From: Dolomedes plantarius
Lineage: Eukaryota; Arthropoda; Arachnida; Araneae; Dolomedidae
Assembly (NCBI GenBank): GCA_907164885.2
Contig: OU015493.1
Location: 220,554,781 to 220,618,780, forward strand
Length of the DNA stretch: 64,000 nt
Direction of reading: 5' to 3'
A model generated the notes under the pieces. That model did not search any database. It worked only from the letters and a program-made list of their open reading frames with translations, and was not told where the DNA came from. Made by a program: the position numbers and the translations under genes. The number at the start of each line of letters is the position of its first letter. The stretch's first letter is position 1. This document shows positions 1 through 11,182 of this stretch, in pieces.

Positions 1-985
1 TGTGATCACAATGCTGTATTCATTCGATGTTCTTCCGTTAAATGACATTTGTTAAATTTTACCAACTTTAACTTCGTTTTGACAAAACTCTAAATGGAAT
101 ATGCTTGACAATAAAACCTGAAATTTAACTGTACATATCATATGTTAAAAAAAATATCAGAAAATTTCTCTTCACCGAATCTTTATTTTTTTAAAGGGGA
201 TAAAGGAACAATTGAGTATAGAGAGTTTCTGGAAAAAATAAAGTGCCTCAATTATCCTCTAATTGTGTCAAAAAATGGTTCTCGAACAAATTAATCGTGG
301 CTTTGGTCACCAGTAATATACATTTTCTAAAGTTATTAGTAAAAGGCACAAACAAGCATGCAGTGTAGTTTAACGTTGGTTGGTTGCAGACCTACATTGT
401 ACACAATGCACCTCCATAACTTACTTCAGCGGCAAAAACTGAAACTTGTTAACTGTCCCAAGGAATTGATTATTCAAGCTAACCACTCCCAGATCATAGC
501 GGTCTGTTCACGTTGCATCCCAAACGTTGCGTTGCGTTATTACATTATCTCCGAGATTGTTGGCATGACCTGTGATTGGTTTGATATATCATGAGGGAAA
601 TAAAATGAACTCTGGGATTATTGGAAATTTTCAACGCTGAAACGCTTCGGATTTAGTGTGAGCAAAGTTGGAAAAAAGTTAAAAAGAAAAGTTTATAAAA
701 TGTCAAAGTTTGAAATTATAAAGTTAAAGTTGGATCTCACTGTTGATGCAACTAGGCTAGGTTCGGCTGGAAATGATGTGTAATTAAAGTTGTTAGTTTA
801 ATATTTTGATCAAAGTGATAAATCTTCTATTTGTCAAAATATTGTTGTAATTTTATCCCCCCCACCCCCACCCCCTCCAAGGAAGCCACCCAGATGATAA
901 GTTCTAAGCCTGTTAATTTTGACAAGTTACAAAGAAAAATAATCAAAGTGATATCGAATGCATATTTTCGGATCGTGTGCAACCC
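1..985. other. Intergenic A+T-rich DNA, no gene seen
   Basis: Only short chance open frames on either strand, with no recognisable protein motif. A C-rich run lies near 859-882. No repeat ends were identified. Confidence 0.6.
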
Positions 986-989
986 TCAC

Positions 990-1165
990 TGGACGATGGC
1001 TGAATGGCTTGGGTGCTGGCCTTCGGTGCAAGAGTCTGTGGGTTCGAGTCCCACTCTTGTCATGGACGTTTGTAGCCGTTCGGAATCGGCTTTAAGCAGT
1101 AGGTCCTTGTCTAATTAGCCGTCGTGTAGCAATAAAAGTATGAATGTAACTCTTTAAACCAAACC
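990..1165 (+). repeat. tRNA-headed SINE, family A
   Basis: The head resembles a tRNA gene. An A-box-like segment (ATGGCTGAATGGCTTGGG) near 995-1013 is followed by a B-box GGTTCGAGTCCC near 1042-1053, the expected internal pol III promoter arrangement. The body continues through TTTGTAGCCGTTCGGAATCG and ends in an AT-rich tail near 1150. A second copy of head plus body lies on the minus strand at 6300-6485, which is why I call this a dispersed SINE and not a tRNA gene. The shared non-tRNA body rules out a functional tRNA. Confidence 0.75.
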
Positions 1166-1169
1166 AAAC

Positions 1170-1612
1170 AGGATTGTCTAAGAAAAAGTAATGATTCTAA
1201 TTGCAAAACAGCTTAAGAAGAGTCTGTAAAATGTATTGTAAGATGACATTCCGCTCTCAGATATGAAATTTATCATTTTCGGTTGAAGTGCAGAGGAAAA
1301 TTCTCAAAATAATCTACAATAATAAATTAGGAAAGTTAAGGTCATTTTTACAGATAAAAGCAATGCAATATATGCCTTTAAGGCAACATTCATGCTGCGA
1401 TAAACTAATTTGAAATAATATAATGTGTCCATGATTACTATAAATTCATTAGAAAATTTATTAGCAGCCAAATTTTAGGTTATAATTGAAGAAAATAAAC
1501 AATAAGTTTATTCTTAGAGTTTAGTTTGTCTTTAAAATTATATATCATTAATAACTGAGAAACAAATAATATATAATTCATGTAATTACAAATATTTACT
1601 TCTAATATTAAT
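1170..1612. other. Intergenic A+T-rich DNA, nothing recognised
   Basis: AT-rich stretch with short chance frames and no repeat termini or coding motif seen. Confidence 0.5.
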
Positions 1613-1616
1613 TTTC

Positions 1617-1840
1617 GCGGCTTGTGGTAGCCCTGTGGTACAGCACGCTGGTGTTCGGTGCTGAGAGTACTCGGTTCGAATCCCGGCGTCACGCCATGAA
1701 AAATGCCTCCGTTTGTGTCATCCCTTCATAGGGGACGATGCTGGTCCACCTATGTGGTGCCCCCATAGTAATAAGGCCATAATAATAAAACCGCGGTGAT
1801 AATAGGCGAATGTTTAAAGGGACAAGGCCTCCCCATTGGG

Positions 1841-1891
<51 letters not shown>
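1617..1891 (+). repeat. tRNA-headed SINE, family B, with (TA)n tail
   Basis: A tRNA-like head (CCTGTGGTACAGCACGCTGG) carries a B-box GGTTCGAATCCC near 1672-1683. The body contains TCCCTTCATAGGGG, TGCTGGTCCACCTATGTGG and TGCCCCCATA, and the element ends in a (TA)n run at 1844-1891. Related copies in this window, all on the minus strand, lie at 24573-24780 (nearly full length), 17765-17965, 38500-38625 and 51540-51715. The body motifs around CATAGGGG...TGGTCCACC define the family. The (TA)n tail may be the SINE 3' end or a microsatellite seeded there. Confidence 0.75.
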
Positions 1892-1895
<4 letters not shown>

Positions 1896-2059
1896 TTTCA
1901 GCCTGTTATATTTGCCTGAATTATTTTTGTGGAGTATGATAGAGAAACTAATCAATACTTTGATAATAAAAAAGCTGCTTAATATTTTGAAACAGTTTTT
2001 GCTGTCTTTCCACCGTTGTTGGGCTGGAAATTTGAAATTATTTTAACAAAGCTGAAATA

Positions 2060-3061
2060 CAACCTCTGACAATAAATTTCGGTGAATGAAGTCAGAACGT
2101 CTGATGTGTCAACACTTGCGAAACAAAACGGTGCACCTGCGTAGTGGTAGGTGTTGACCATCTGCCCCCACCGTTGTTCAGTTGAGTGTCGTTTGTGTTC
2201 CGTGTAAGACTTGTTTTACAAAGTGCTTGTTTAGTGCGTTTGTTCCGTGCGATAAATCGTTACCCAGAATTTAGGGAGGAGAAAAACGTGTTGTCGTCTT
2301 GTGCCACATCACTTAGATGACGATCACAAGCAGGCACGTTTAGAGGCTTCACAGGATTTTGTCGAAACGGTGACACCAAACTTCTTGAACTTTATTGTCA
2401 CTGAGGATGAGTCCTGGTGTCTCAGGTACGACCCTGAAACGAAACGGCAAAGCATGGAATGACGTTCTCCTGCATCACCTCGTGGGAAAAAGGTCAGAGC
2501 AGAAAAATCACGCATCAAAACGATGCGTGATTCACCTTTTTTGATAGTCAAGGCATTATCCACAAGGAATTTCTACCTGAGGGAACGACGATGAATGCTG
2601 AATGGTACATTGAAATTTTGACCCGTTTCATGAAACGTCTACGCAGGGTACGACCCCAGTATGCACAAGGTTCATGGTTTTTTGTTCACGACAATGCTCG
2701 CCCTCACACAGCCAATATCGTCAAACAGTTCCTGGCAAAAAAGGGGGTGGTGTAAATTGAACATCCAACATACTCGCCAGATCTCAATACTCCAGATTTC
2801 TTCCTATTCCCTCAACTCAAACTCGCTTTGAAAGGAAAGAGATTTGACGATATTCTTGACATCCAACGAAACGTGACGAGGCTTTTGAACTCTATCCCAA
2901 AAGAAGATTTCTTACAAAGTTTCCAGAACATGTATAGCAGATGTCAGAGGTGCATAGTTATGGAAGGTGACTATTTCCAAGGACAGTACGGTAACTTTTG
3001 CTAATATTTCATCTACGTTAATGTTACAGGACTATTCACCTAACTTTATTGTCAGACCTTG
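2060..3061 (+). mobile_element. Mariner transposon (DD34D), degenerate, about 1.0 kb
   Basis: Imperfect inverted repeats of about 30 bp bound the element (left from 2060, right ending 3061). Both read inward CAA..CTGACAATAAA..TT..GGTGAAT. Each end is flanked by TA (2058-2059 and 3062-3063), the mariner target duplication. At about 1.0 kb it is shorter than the usual 1.3 kb. The coding similarity starts well inside the transposase, so the N-terminal DNA-binding region appears deleted. The transposase is interrupted (separate entry), so the copy can move only if supplied in trans. Confidence 0.9.
2290..3004 (+). pseudogene. Mariner transposase pseudogene
   Basis: Translation gives the C-terminal two thirds of a mariner DDE transposase, the enzyme that cuts and rejoins the transposon ends at TA sites. 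The first catalytic Asp is in TEDESW (about 2400), the second in FVHDNARPH (about 2690) and the third in YSPDLNTPDFF (about 2780). I count 34 residues between the second and third Asp, the DD34D signature. The tail CQRCIVMEGDYF is typical of the family's C-terminus, and the frame stops at TAA 3002-3004. Damage: TGA at 2460-2462 replaces the Trp of the family motif SMEW, there is a frameshift near 2535, and TAA interrupts at 2753-2755. The N-terminal helix-turn-helix region is not detectable. Confidence 0.9.
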
Positions 3062-3063
3062 TA

Positions 3064-4900
3064 TATGATAATCTATCATCTCTCAATATTTGCAAGATTA
3101 ATTTTATCGCATTTGCGTTTCCTTTTAATATGATCCACATTCTTGCAGGGATGCTGGATACCGTATGTGAAAGATCCGTTTAATAATAACAAATGATAAG
3201 ATATGTTTCATCTATCACTGATGGGGAATATATAACCTCTCTTGTCAAATCTCATGCAAAACTTTAATTTTGGTAGGTTTGATTTTTACATATAATACTA
3301 TGATATTAGTTTTATAGGTAATCATTTGCCCTAGATATCACAAATATATTTTTCTCGTGTTTACAGAGCTTTGTGAATTTCTTTAAATCAGTTATTTAAT
3401 TTACTAAACTTTTTTAATCTGTAATGGTACAGAGGTAATGCGATGTAAGTTTACATGATTATAACTAACTCTGTTGTAGCAATCAGTAAAAATAATGATT
3501 TAAGAAAAAGTTAGTTTTGTTTTGGCAAATACAGTATTTGACTTTTGGTTACAGGAATATATTTTCCCATCTAAATTTTTTTCCAAGTTGTTTGGCAACA
3601 AATATTTGACCCAGTAGGAAAGGGACGAGCTGGTAGGGACGTCGGACATGCTGACTGTTTAGACAGGAGGCTATCCGAAAAATAATTACTAAAGACGTAA
3701 ATGTAAATATTTTAGTGTTTATAATTTAAGTTTAGAGTTCATTTTGTGTATATCATGTATAATTTTTTATTAAATTTGTTGCCTCTAATGATTGTCGGGT
3801 GAACCATGTCTAATCATTACCTTACAGTTTTGCCATTGAGACAAAACTCTTATGACGGGAGGGGGGGGGGGGTTGTGAAGAATTCATTGATTTTCACAAT
3901 CTTAAGAAACAAGACCCCTTCTTTTTATTCGCGTTCCAGGAAAAAAGCAACAACGATATCCGGAACGACCTCCCAGCTAGCCATCTAAGCTGACAAAAGA
4001 GGAACAGCACAAAAGTTTTTTTTTTTTACAATCAGCACCGAACGACAAGGCGTCCGCATGTCTGAAAATTCAGACGTACGGCTGAAAAGAATTAGTCACA
4101 GACACTCCCCCTGATTTATGATGATCGGGAAAAAGATGAATCTGGCGGCAGACCCAAACAACTGTTGATGCTAGACGTGCCGACCAACGAAAACTCTACA
4201 GAGGTGAGGTCACTTTATAAGGCGCCAATGAGAGAGCCCTTTTAAAATTTAGAACGATAGCAGAGCCAAATTGAAAGTGCTTCGCTACGAGAATTAAAAA
4301 AATTAGTTAGCTCTAAGTTCTCAACCTGAGACAAGCTACTCCGGCAATTGCAGTCGTGACTCTGTGAGGCAAAGCGCTCTACTTACGATTCGGAGAAGAA
4401 TCGTTCGACGTCTAGTCGACTATTTCTAGCAGAAACAATTTGAAGGCTGAGTTTAGGATCTTAAGCTGAGAACCTCTACTCAGGCCTTGCAACCAACATT
4501 GCAAACCTCGATAAGTCCTTGTGATAGGCGAAGAGTTTTATCGATTTCCTGTCGACCTCCAGCGTCTTACCTAGCATGTCTTATGATCCCAGAAGGATCC
4601 GGACAATTATTGAGTTCTGTGGTCTTGAACTCTCGCAGAAGTGATCGATACTCATCCTGAGTTCCAGTGCGTAACCTGAGTGCAGTTAGACATCTAATAT
4701 AAACTGAGGTGGTAGCTGACTTGTATATCCGCACATCATTAGAGAGCATCTCTCCTGTAACTTTCATAAATTTCACCGACTTAATCATTCTGTAAATAAA
4801 TTGTTCATTTTAAATATTATTATATTGTATCCTTGCTTTTTCGCTACCCAGTGAATGCTTTACAATAGTCACATAGTTACACAACCAGTCTGACACTTAA
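3064..4900. other. Intergenic, no supported gene
   Basis: Includes a poly-G run near 3860-3872 and a moderately GC-richer block at 3940-4640. That block reads like an old transposon remnant but has no motif I can defend. Confidence 0.4.
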
Positions 4901-4924
4901 TTATATATATATATATATATATAT
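4901..4924. repeat. (TA)n microsatellite
   Basis: Short uninterrupted TA run in AT-rich DNA. Confidence 0.9.
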
Positions 4925-6299
4925 CTTAAATTTCTAAAATCTCCAAACTCTAACTTTTGAGAACTCTAACTTTATACAGATATCACTTTTTTTATATACG
5001 AGTATCTTGCTGAAGGCTGTTTAAAAAAAATTAAAATCGAAATTAGGGATAATTAAATTTGTATATACTGTAGTTTCAAGCTGATAATATGAATTTCAGG
5101 AGGAAAATTGAAAAATTATTGCAGCAGATGGATGTAATGATACACTGTCTTAATTCTGTACTAATTTTTCATAAATATTTTAGACGAAATATTTGTCAAA
5201 AATAATTTATTATGGAAATACTGATATGAACTCTTTCGTTTCAAGAATGATGAACATAAAATAATTTGTAAATTTTAACACGATTTTTAACCCGGCAAAC
5301 TAAATGCAATTTGATTAAAATTCAACGAAGAAATGGACATTTTAAAATTAAAACCTGTGGCAGTCCAAGAACGAATTATTTCTATACATTTTGGCCACGA
5401 GTGCTGATATAAATTGTGAAGTATGAAATTTTAAATACAAAATGAATTTAACGCTAAAGTGATTTCCACCTCTCCTGCCTGTCAAATATGCTTTAACACA
5501 ACACACTTTACTAACCGAGAGAGGGGTTGTCTGCGGAGTGTCGGGCAATCCTTTCCCCAACCCCCTAAAAGCGGCTTTTAGCAGCAATTTGAGAGGCAAC
5601 GCAAGCTTTCCTGGACTTGGGTGCGGCGGGGAGATCGGCCTTGTCACGGGTGATTAGTTCGGATCGTGTTACCGGATATTTGAGAGGGGGAGTGAGTACA
5701 CCCTCTTCATGGAATGATACTCTTTCCATCTTGGATTTACAGATTCGGTTTTGTCTCCTCCACCCCCACCCCACCATTTGTGGACATCGGTTGAATTTGG
5801 AGGGAGATGATGCAAGCGAAAGTGATCGAGAAACAAAGCGTATGGGGTGGCAACGATTAGGAAGTGATTTCAAATACAGAGAGTAAATTCATAACACAAC
5901 TTACTCCTTTTAGTTCTATGCTTACAAAATATGACATAGATAATGAGTTAAGAGGCTTTTGAAAAGTCCGCCAGAATGTCCGTCCAACGAAAAAATTCAC
6001 ACCATATTTTATGAACCCATAATTTTATATCTAGGCTTAAATGCTGGCTATAAAGTAGTTTAGAACAATCGGTCCTTGCTTTCCCATAGATATTCATTAG
6101 AACCCCAGTTGAACACTCTTTTGTAATTTTTTTTCTAATGATTCAGCTTGATAAATTTTTAAAACATTTTCAGCTGATACATGATGCCTTATTTATCTTT
6201 GAAATATATAGCCAATGTTTAAATTCCGCTAAAAAGTTATACTGAAAGGAAATATTTCAAAAAGTGTAGCTTTTTAAACACATTTTGCCCCATGTACAG
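4925..6299. other. Intergenic, no supported gene
   Basis: A GC-richer block at 5460-5880 has overlapping open frames on both strands of about 100 codons. They show no recognisable domain, and the composition (CACCCCCACCCC near 5761) explains the openness. The rest is AT-rich. Confidence 0.4.
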
Positions 6300-6485
6300 T
6301 GAAATTGGGTTTGGGGAGCTACGGTCAATTGTTTGCTACACGAGGGCTAATTAGAGCGGAACCTGCTGCTTAAGCCAATTCCGAACGGCTACAAACGTCC
6401 ATGCCAACAGTGGGACTCGAACCCAGACACTCTGGTACCGAAGGCCAGCGTCCTAGCCATTTTGCCATCATCCGGATCGGGGAAA
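6300..6485 (-). repeat. tRNA-headed SINE, family A, second copy
   Basis: Read on the minus strand this repeats the element at 990-1165: A-box-like head, B-box GGTTCGAGTCCCAC, then the body with TTTGTAGCCGTTCGGAATTGG and TAATTAGCC. It differs by scattered substitutions, so the two are independent diverged insertions. Confidence 0.75.
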
Positions 6486-7310
<825 letters not shown>

Positions 7311-7789
7311 AACATACAGAACCCAAAAACCTTAACTAATTTCAATTTCTAAATTCTTTTAAATTCTCTTGGGTGTAAAGTTAATTGCGCAGTTCGGTTT
7401 TAAGAACGAAGGATTCGAGCGTAACCTAAAACCTAAAGTAGGAAATCAACATATCATCCCTTTAAATGCCCAATCTCTCGCACGAAACTTATATAAGAAA
7501 ATAGATGGTCTCTGTCCCAGATTCCTAGGTTTAGCCAATAATTCCTGAGCTATAAGGTCATGTGACAAGGGCTCGTAAACTCTATAAAAACTAAAACATG
7601 CTTCTTGGAGCGAATTTTGGCGTGACTCTGTTGTTTAATAAACACACAGTAATCTTTCGAGCAGAATGTCAATAAATTTGTATTTGGCGATGTGAAAAAC
7701 CGAATTATTTTCTGGACACTCGACTACGACTACCCCTTCTGTGGCATGCCGGTTCTGGTCACCATTCCCACGGTGCCGGGACGGTATGC

Positions 7790-7791
<2 letters not shown>
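7311..7791. other. Intergenic, unassigned
   Basis: Moderately GC-richer sequence. A CTATAAAA motif near 7581 and AATAAA near 7636 could be LTR-like promoter and polyadenylation signals, but no partner copy or TG...CA ends were found. Confidence 0.3.

Positions 7792-7874
<83 letters not shown>
7792..7874. repeat. (TA)n microsatellite
   Basis: About 80 bp of nearly pure TA, followed by ATTATATATATACAG. Confidence 0.95.
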
Positions 7875-8277
7875 CAGTACAAATCGTTTATAAGAACATC
7901 CAGGGGATTTTAAAAACTGGTTCTTATAATCGATAGTTTTTATATTCGATAGATAACTTACAACTGCTGGAAATACCAAATTCATTGTCACATAATTCAG
8001 GAGTGGGTTCGCATCGTGAGCCCCAAAATCTGCTGACCCTACAAATAATATCCACATTTTTTTTTCATCCTCGCGTTTAATGCTGAAAGGTGATATTTCT
8101 TCCGCACCGTTCTTCTGAAATGAACGGATGTACTTATGTCGCTCTCTAATAAACGAATCGGCCCAACTGCTTCCAAATTTAATTTTATTCCTTTCAGGCT
8201 GAGTCCAGCCATGTAAATATGAGCTAGCTTTACCTTTCATGTTAGAATTTAAGGACGTGATGTAATGGGTATATTAT

Positions 8278-8308
<31 letters not shown>

Positions 8309-9384
8309 AATAACCCTAAGGCCCGACGTCCCCCCCCCCAAATCTATGGACTGGAGCCGCCCCTGGGTGCAGCGCCACCCAATATTCTTTGAAATATTTT
8401 TTGGGGTTTTTAAACAGTGTTAAAGTAAAGGGAAAAAAACAGTTCAAAAAACAGTTGGTTCTTTTTCTTGGACCGTGTTAATTCAAAGCCGTGAGGAAAT
8501 TAAAAAAAAAAAAAAAACGTGCAAAAAGAGAATTATAATTTATCCTCCAATCGGCTATATTTTAAAAGCAATTTGCTCACAGGTTAAATGCGTAAGCATA
8601 TTTAAAATTTTTCACTTTGCAGAAACATTATAAATTAAGAATTATTAGAATAAATAATACAAAAGAAATTGTCTTTATATACTGTACGAAATCATGTTCA
8701 CTTATACATTTTAAAATTATTTATAAAATCAGTTAAATATAATGTCAGTTTTCATAAATGACTTTATAAGAAACATATTTTTAACTTTAACTGTTTTAAC
8801 AAATCTTATAGGAAGAAAGCCCAATCTTCCATTTAAAATTTTATTTTTCTCATTTCTAAATAGTTAACGGGCAAGCTTATCAGTCGATCTACTTAATAAA
8901 AAAAAACTGATTAAAAAATGGAAATGAAGATTAATATTATTAAAGAAATTTATAAATAAGGCATTACAAAACTGTTAATATATTTGATTAAGCAAAATTC
9001 CGGTCTCAGAGCAAGAGCAAAAGATTTCTTTCAAATCGTAGATTGTTGACGTCCAGTCTTCTCACTAATTTGCTGCAAGTTTGTGGAAGGGTGTAAATAG
9101 GAGAAGAGGCTTAACCTCGGAAGTCTAGGCTAGGACTAGACCTTGGGCCATACATAGTCATACATATTGACAGCTAACAAAACGCTTGTGTCAACAGTTT
9201 CAAATAACAAAGGGATTTCTTCCTCCCTCTCCTCAACCTCGAAAACTATTCCTTCTCTGATTGGCTGCTTTGTTGTCAATCATATCGACATATTACACGC
9301 CTTCGTCTTGAACGTAGGTTTCGGCCAACGCGGAGAAAAAAAATCACTCTACTTTCCAACGCTCGCTTTATCTGTCTCATAGTA
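7875..9384. other. Intergenic, with (CA)n(TA)n at 8278-8308
   Basis: A compound CA/TA microsatellite at 8278-8308 is followed by a GC-rich patch (8320-8370) with a C run near 8330-8339. The rest is AT-rich with no supported coding sequence. Confidence 0.4.
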
Positions 9385-9870
9385 GTGGGGAACTGAAGGG
9401 GTTCGCTATCCCCCCTTTCTCCATCTAAATGACAAGGAGAGAGATGGGGGTTCACCCCCTCCCCGTTTCGGCGAATCTGAAATTTCCTTCCCCCTCTCGT
9501 TGACAAATTCCCCAAAAAGAGGAAAATCATCACCCCCGTTTCACCGACACAAAACTTCCTTCCCCCTTCTCGTTGACAAATGCTTATTTACAAACTACAC
9601 TATGCCCACTCATAAAGAATTAATCTAGATGTCTAATAAGGCTGTCACACATATCTGCACTGCACAGATTTCAGGGGGAAAACGAGTGATTTATGGGGTG
9701 CGGTCTGCATAGCCTCTCTGCAACGATCCTGCGCTCAGTCGGTTTTTCACACATGATCAAAGAGATTCGAGAGACCTTGGGGGTAGGACCGTGACTAATC
9801 GACACCCAAATGTGTCAACAGGTGTCGGGCGACTGCGTGTCTAGATGTGTGTGACTGCAGCATTAAGTAA
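9385..9870 (-). repeat. Dispersed GC-richer repeat, copy 1 (reverse)
   Basis: Read on the minus strand this shares ordered blocks with 10225-10600 and 57700-57990. These are CCTGTTGACACATTT followed by TCGATTAGTCACGG, CCCCAAGGTC, and GTGCAGTGCAGAT. The segment from 9440 to 9580 holds two direct copies of a block ending CTTCCCCC..CTCGTTGACAAAT, and its reverse complement recurs at 10240-10310. The 9385-9430 end (GAACTGAAGGGG..CGCTATCCCCC) also matches 14990-15040. This is an unclassified repeat family with no coding content seen. Confidence 0.6.
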
Positions 9871-10224
9871 CTTCCAGAAAAAAAAATTTAGAAGCCAAAA
9901 ATTGCACAGCAAAGTTGGTTGAAGCGCCATCCATTTGGGAAACTGTTACCTAATACTTTGTTTCAGATTTTTTACTGCACGTTTTCTAATAGATTTACGG
10001 TTCATAAGAATACATTGTCATACATATACATTTGTCTTTTGAAAATCTATTTTCCCAAAGCAAGAAATGTTTTTGTAAATGAAAAAAAAGTGAAGGATTA
10101 AGGAGCAAAATTCCTTCGGTAAATGAATAAAAGACATGAAATCAATGGTTATTGGTCGAACATATTTTTAAACATACTATAAACCTTTGCCGACTTGAAA
10201 TCCCTAAATATCTCAAAAAGGAAG

Positions 10225-10600
10225 CTTGAAACAGAGCGGAAAGAAATTTCGTGTCTGCGAAATGGCGAAAAAAAGGAGGGAAGGAAAATTTGGTGTCGGC
10301 GAAACGGCGGGGACACCGCGATGGGGATCTGATGATGTTAAAGTAGCAAAGATAAAATCATATAGAGCTCTCATGGCACTTTCACACACATGCAGACATA
10401 CACTTCCGACTCCTGTTGACACATTTTGGGGTCGATTAGTCACGGTGAAGGAACACTAGACTGTCTTCCAGACATTCCCCCATTTAGAAACCCCCAAGGT
10501 CCCTCGTGTCCCTTTGATGATATGTGGGACACGAGGGACCTTGGGGGGGGGGGTTCTAAATAGGGGAATGTCTGGAAGACAGTCTGGGACAACGCCTCCT
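10225..10600 (+). repeat. Dispersed GC-richer repeat, copy 2, carrying a long hairpin
   Basis: The same repeat family as 9385-9870 but in opposite orientation, so the two form a broken inverted pair about 400 bp apart. It includes the GACTCCTGTTGACACATTT and CGATTAGTCACGG blocks at 10405-10446 and then the hairpin described separately. The 57.7-kb copy shares the block order but lacks one hairpin arm. Confidence 0.6.
10458..10585. repeat. Near-perfect inverted repeat (hairpin), 55-60 bp arms
   Basis: The left arm 10458-10512 begins AGACTGTCTTCCAGACATTC. Its reverse complement is the right arm 10526-10585, which ends GAATGTCTGGAAGACAGTCT. The loop is about 13 bp. The only differences are a longer G run in the right arm and one base near the middle. 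A single-arm version occurs at 57820-57870. Confidence 0.95.
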
Positions 10601-10880
10601 AAAGAACAAGCCGTAGTATCGGTTGCCGATAACATTTATGACGTTGAGTAGATAGGCCGAAGACAACTACGAAGTGTTTGCCATATTCTCACATGTATCT
10701 ATGCATTGCGAATTGGCTTGGATTTGACTGCTTTGTAACAACATTATTCACTACGACAGAAACTGGTTTGGCGAAATGTTTGCACGTGTGGAGAAATGTT
10801 TGCAGGTGTGGCGGATAAATGAACTACGTGTATTTTGTATGAGTTCAATGTAATTTCATATTTTAATAATATTAACTACA
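10601..10880. other. Upstream flank of the THAP gene remnant
   Basis: No coding sequence. A short direct duplication of GAAATGTTTGCA(C/G)GTGTGG occurs near 10776-10812. This could hold the 5' end of the P-type element, but I could not identify its terminal repeat. Confidence 0.35.
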
Positions 10881-11034
10881 ATGGTGTACAAATGCATTGT
10901 ACCAAAATGTAGGGGAAACTACAAGAAAGACGGACCAACGTTTGGATTTCCGAAAAAGGAAGATTTATTTCAGAAATGGATGTCTGCTATTCCACGTGAT
11001 TGTAATATTACAAAGAATTCCAGAGTAAGTATTT
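10881..11034 (+). CDS. THAP zinc-finger first exon (P-type element)
   Basis: The exon starts at an ATG and encodes a THAP domain N-terminal half: MVYKCIVPKCRGNY supplies the first two zinc-binding Cys (C-x4-C). It is followed by GPTFGFPKKEDLFQKWMSAI, which matches the conserved F-PK...W spacing of THAP domains. The exon ends at AGA followed by a consensus donor GTAAGT (11035). THAP domains bind DNA sequence-specifically and form the N-terminus of P-element transposases and THAP9-like proteins. The second half (third Cys, His, and F-T-K-E-D-F) appears at 11183-11245 after an acceptor TTTTTACCAG, but the His is changed to Tyr and there is a shift. The exon is intact on its own; the downstream gene is broken. 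Confidence 0.75.
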
Positions 11035-11182
11035 GTTTCATTTCTTTGCGTGAAAATAAAAATATTTCTATTAAATGAGAGAATATTATTCTATTCCTTA
11101 AGCTTTGGAATCATAACTTTATTTTTAATACAATTCTAATATGTTTTAAATTTCGATTACACTGATGTTTTATTTTTACCAG

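Noticed and set aside
1640..1690. tRNA gene
   Set aside because: The B-box is good, but the sequence continues into a repeated SINE body shared with other loci and does not fold as a complete tRNA by eye.
4567..4788. Gypsy-type pol fragment on the minus strand (DEYRSLLREF..., HAR)
   Set aside because: The loose resemblance to the segment before reverse transcriptase is not backed by any following RT motif.
5565..5886. Gene on either strand at the GC-richer block
   Set aside because: Long frames overlap on opposite strands with no recognisable motif.
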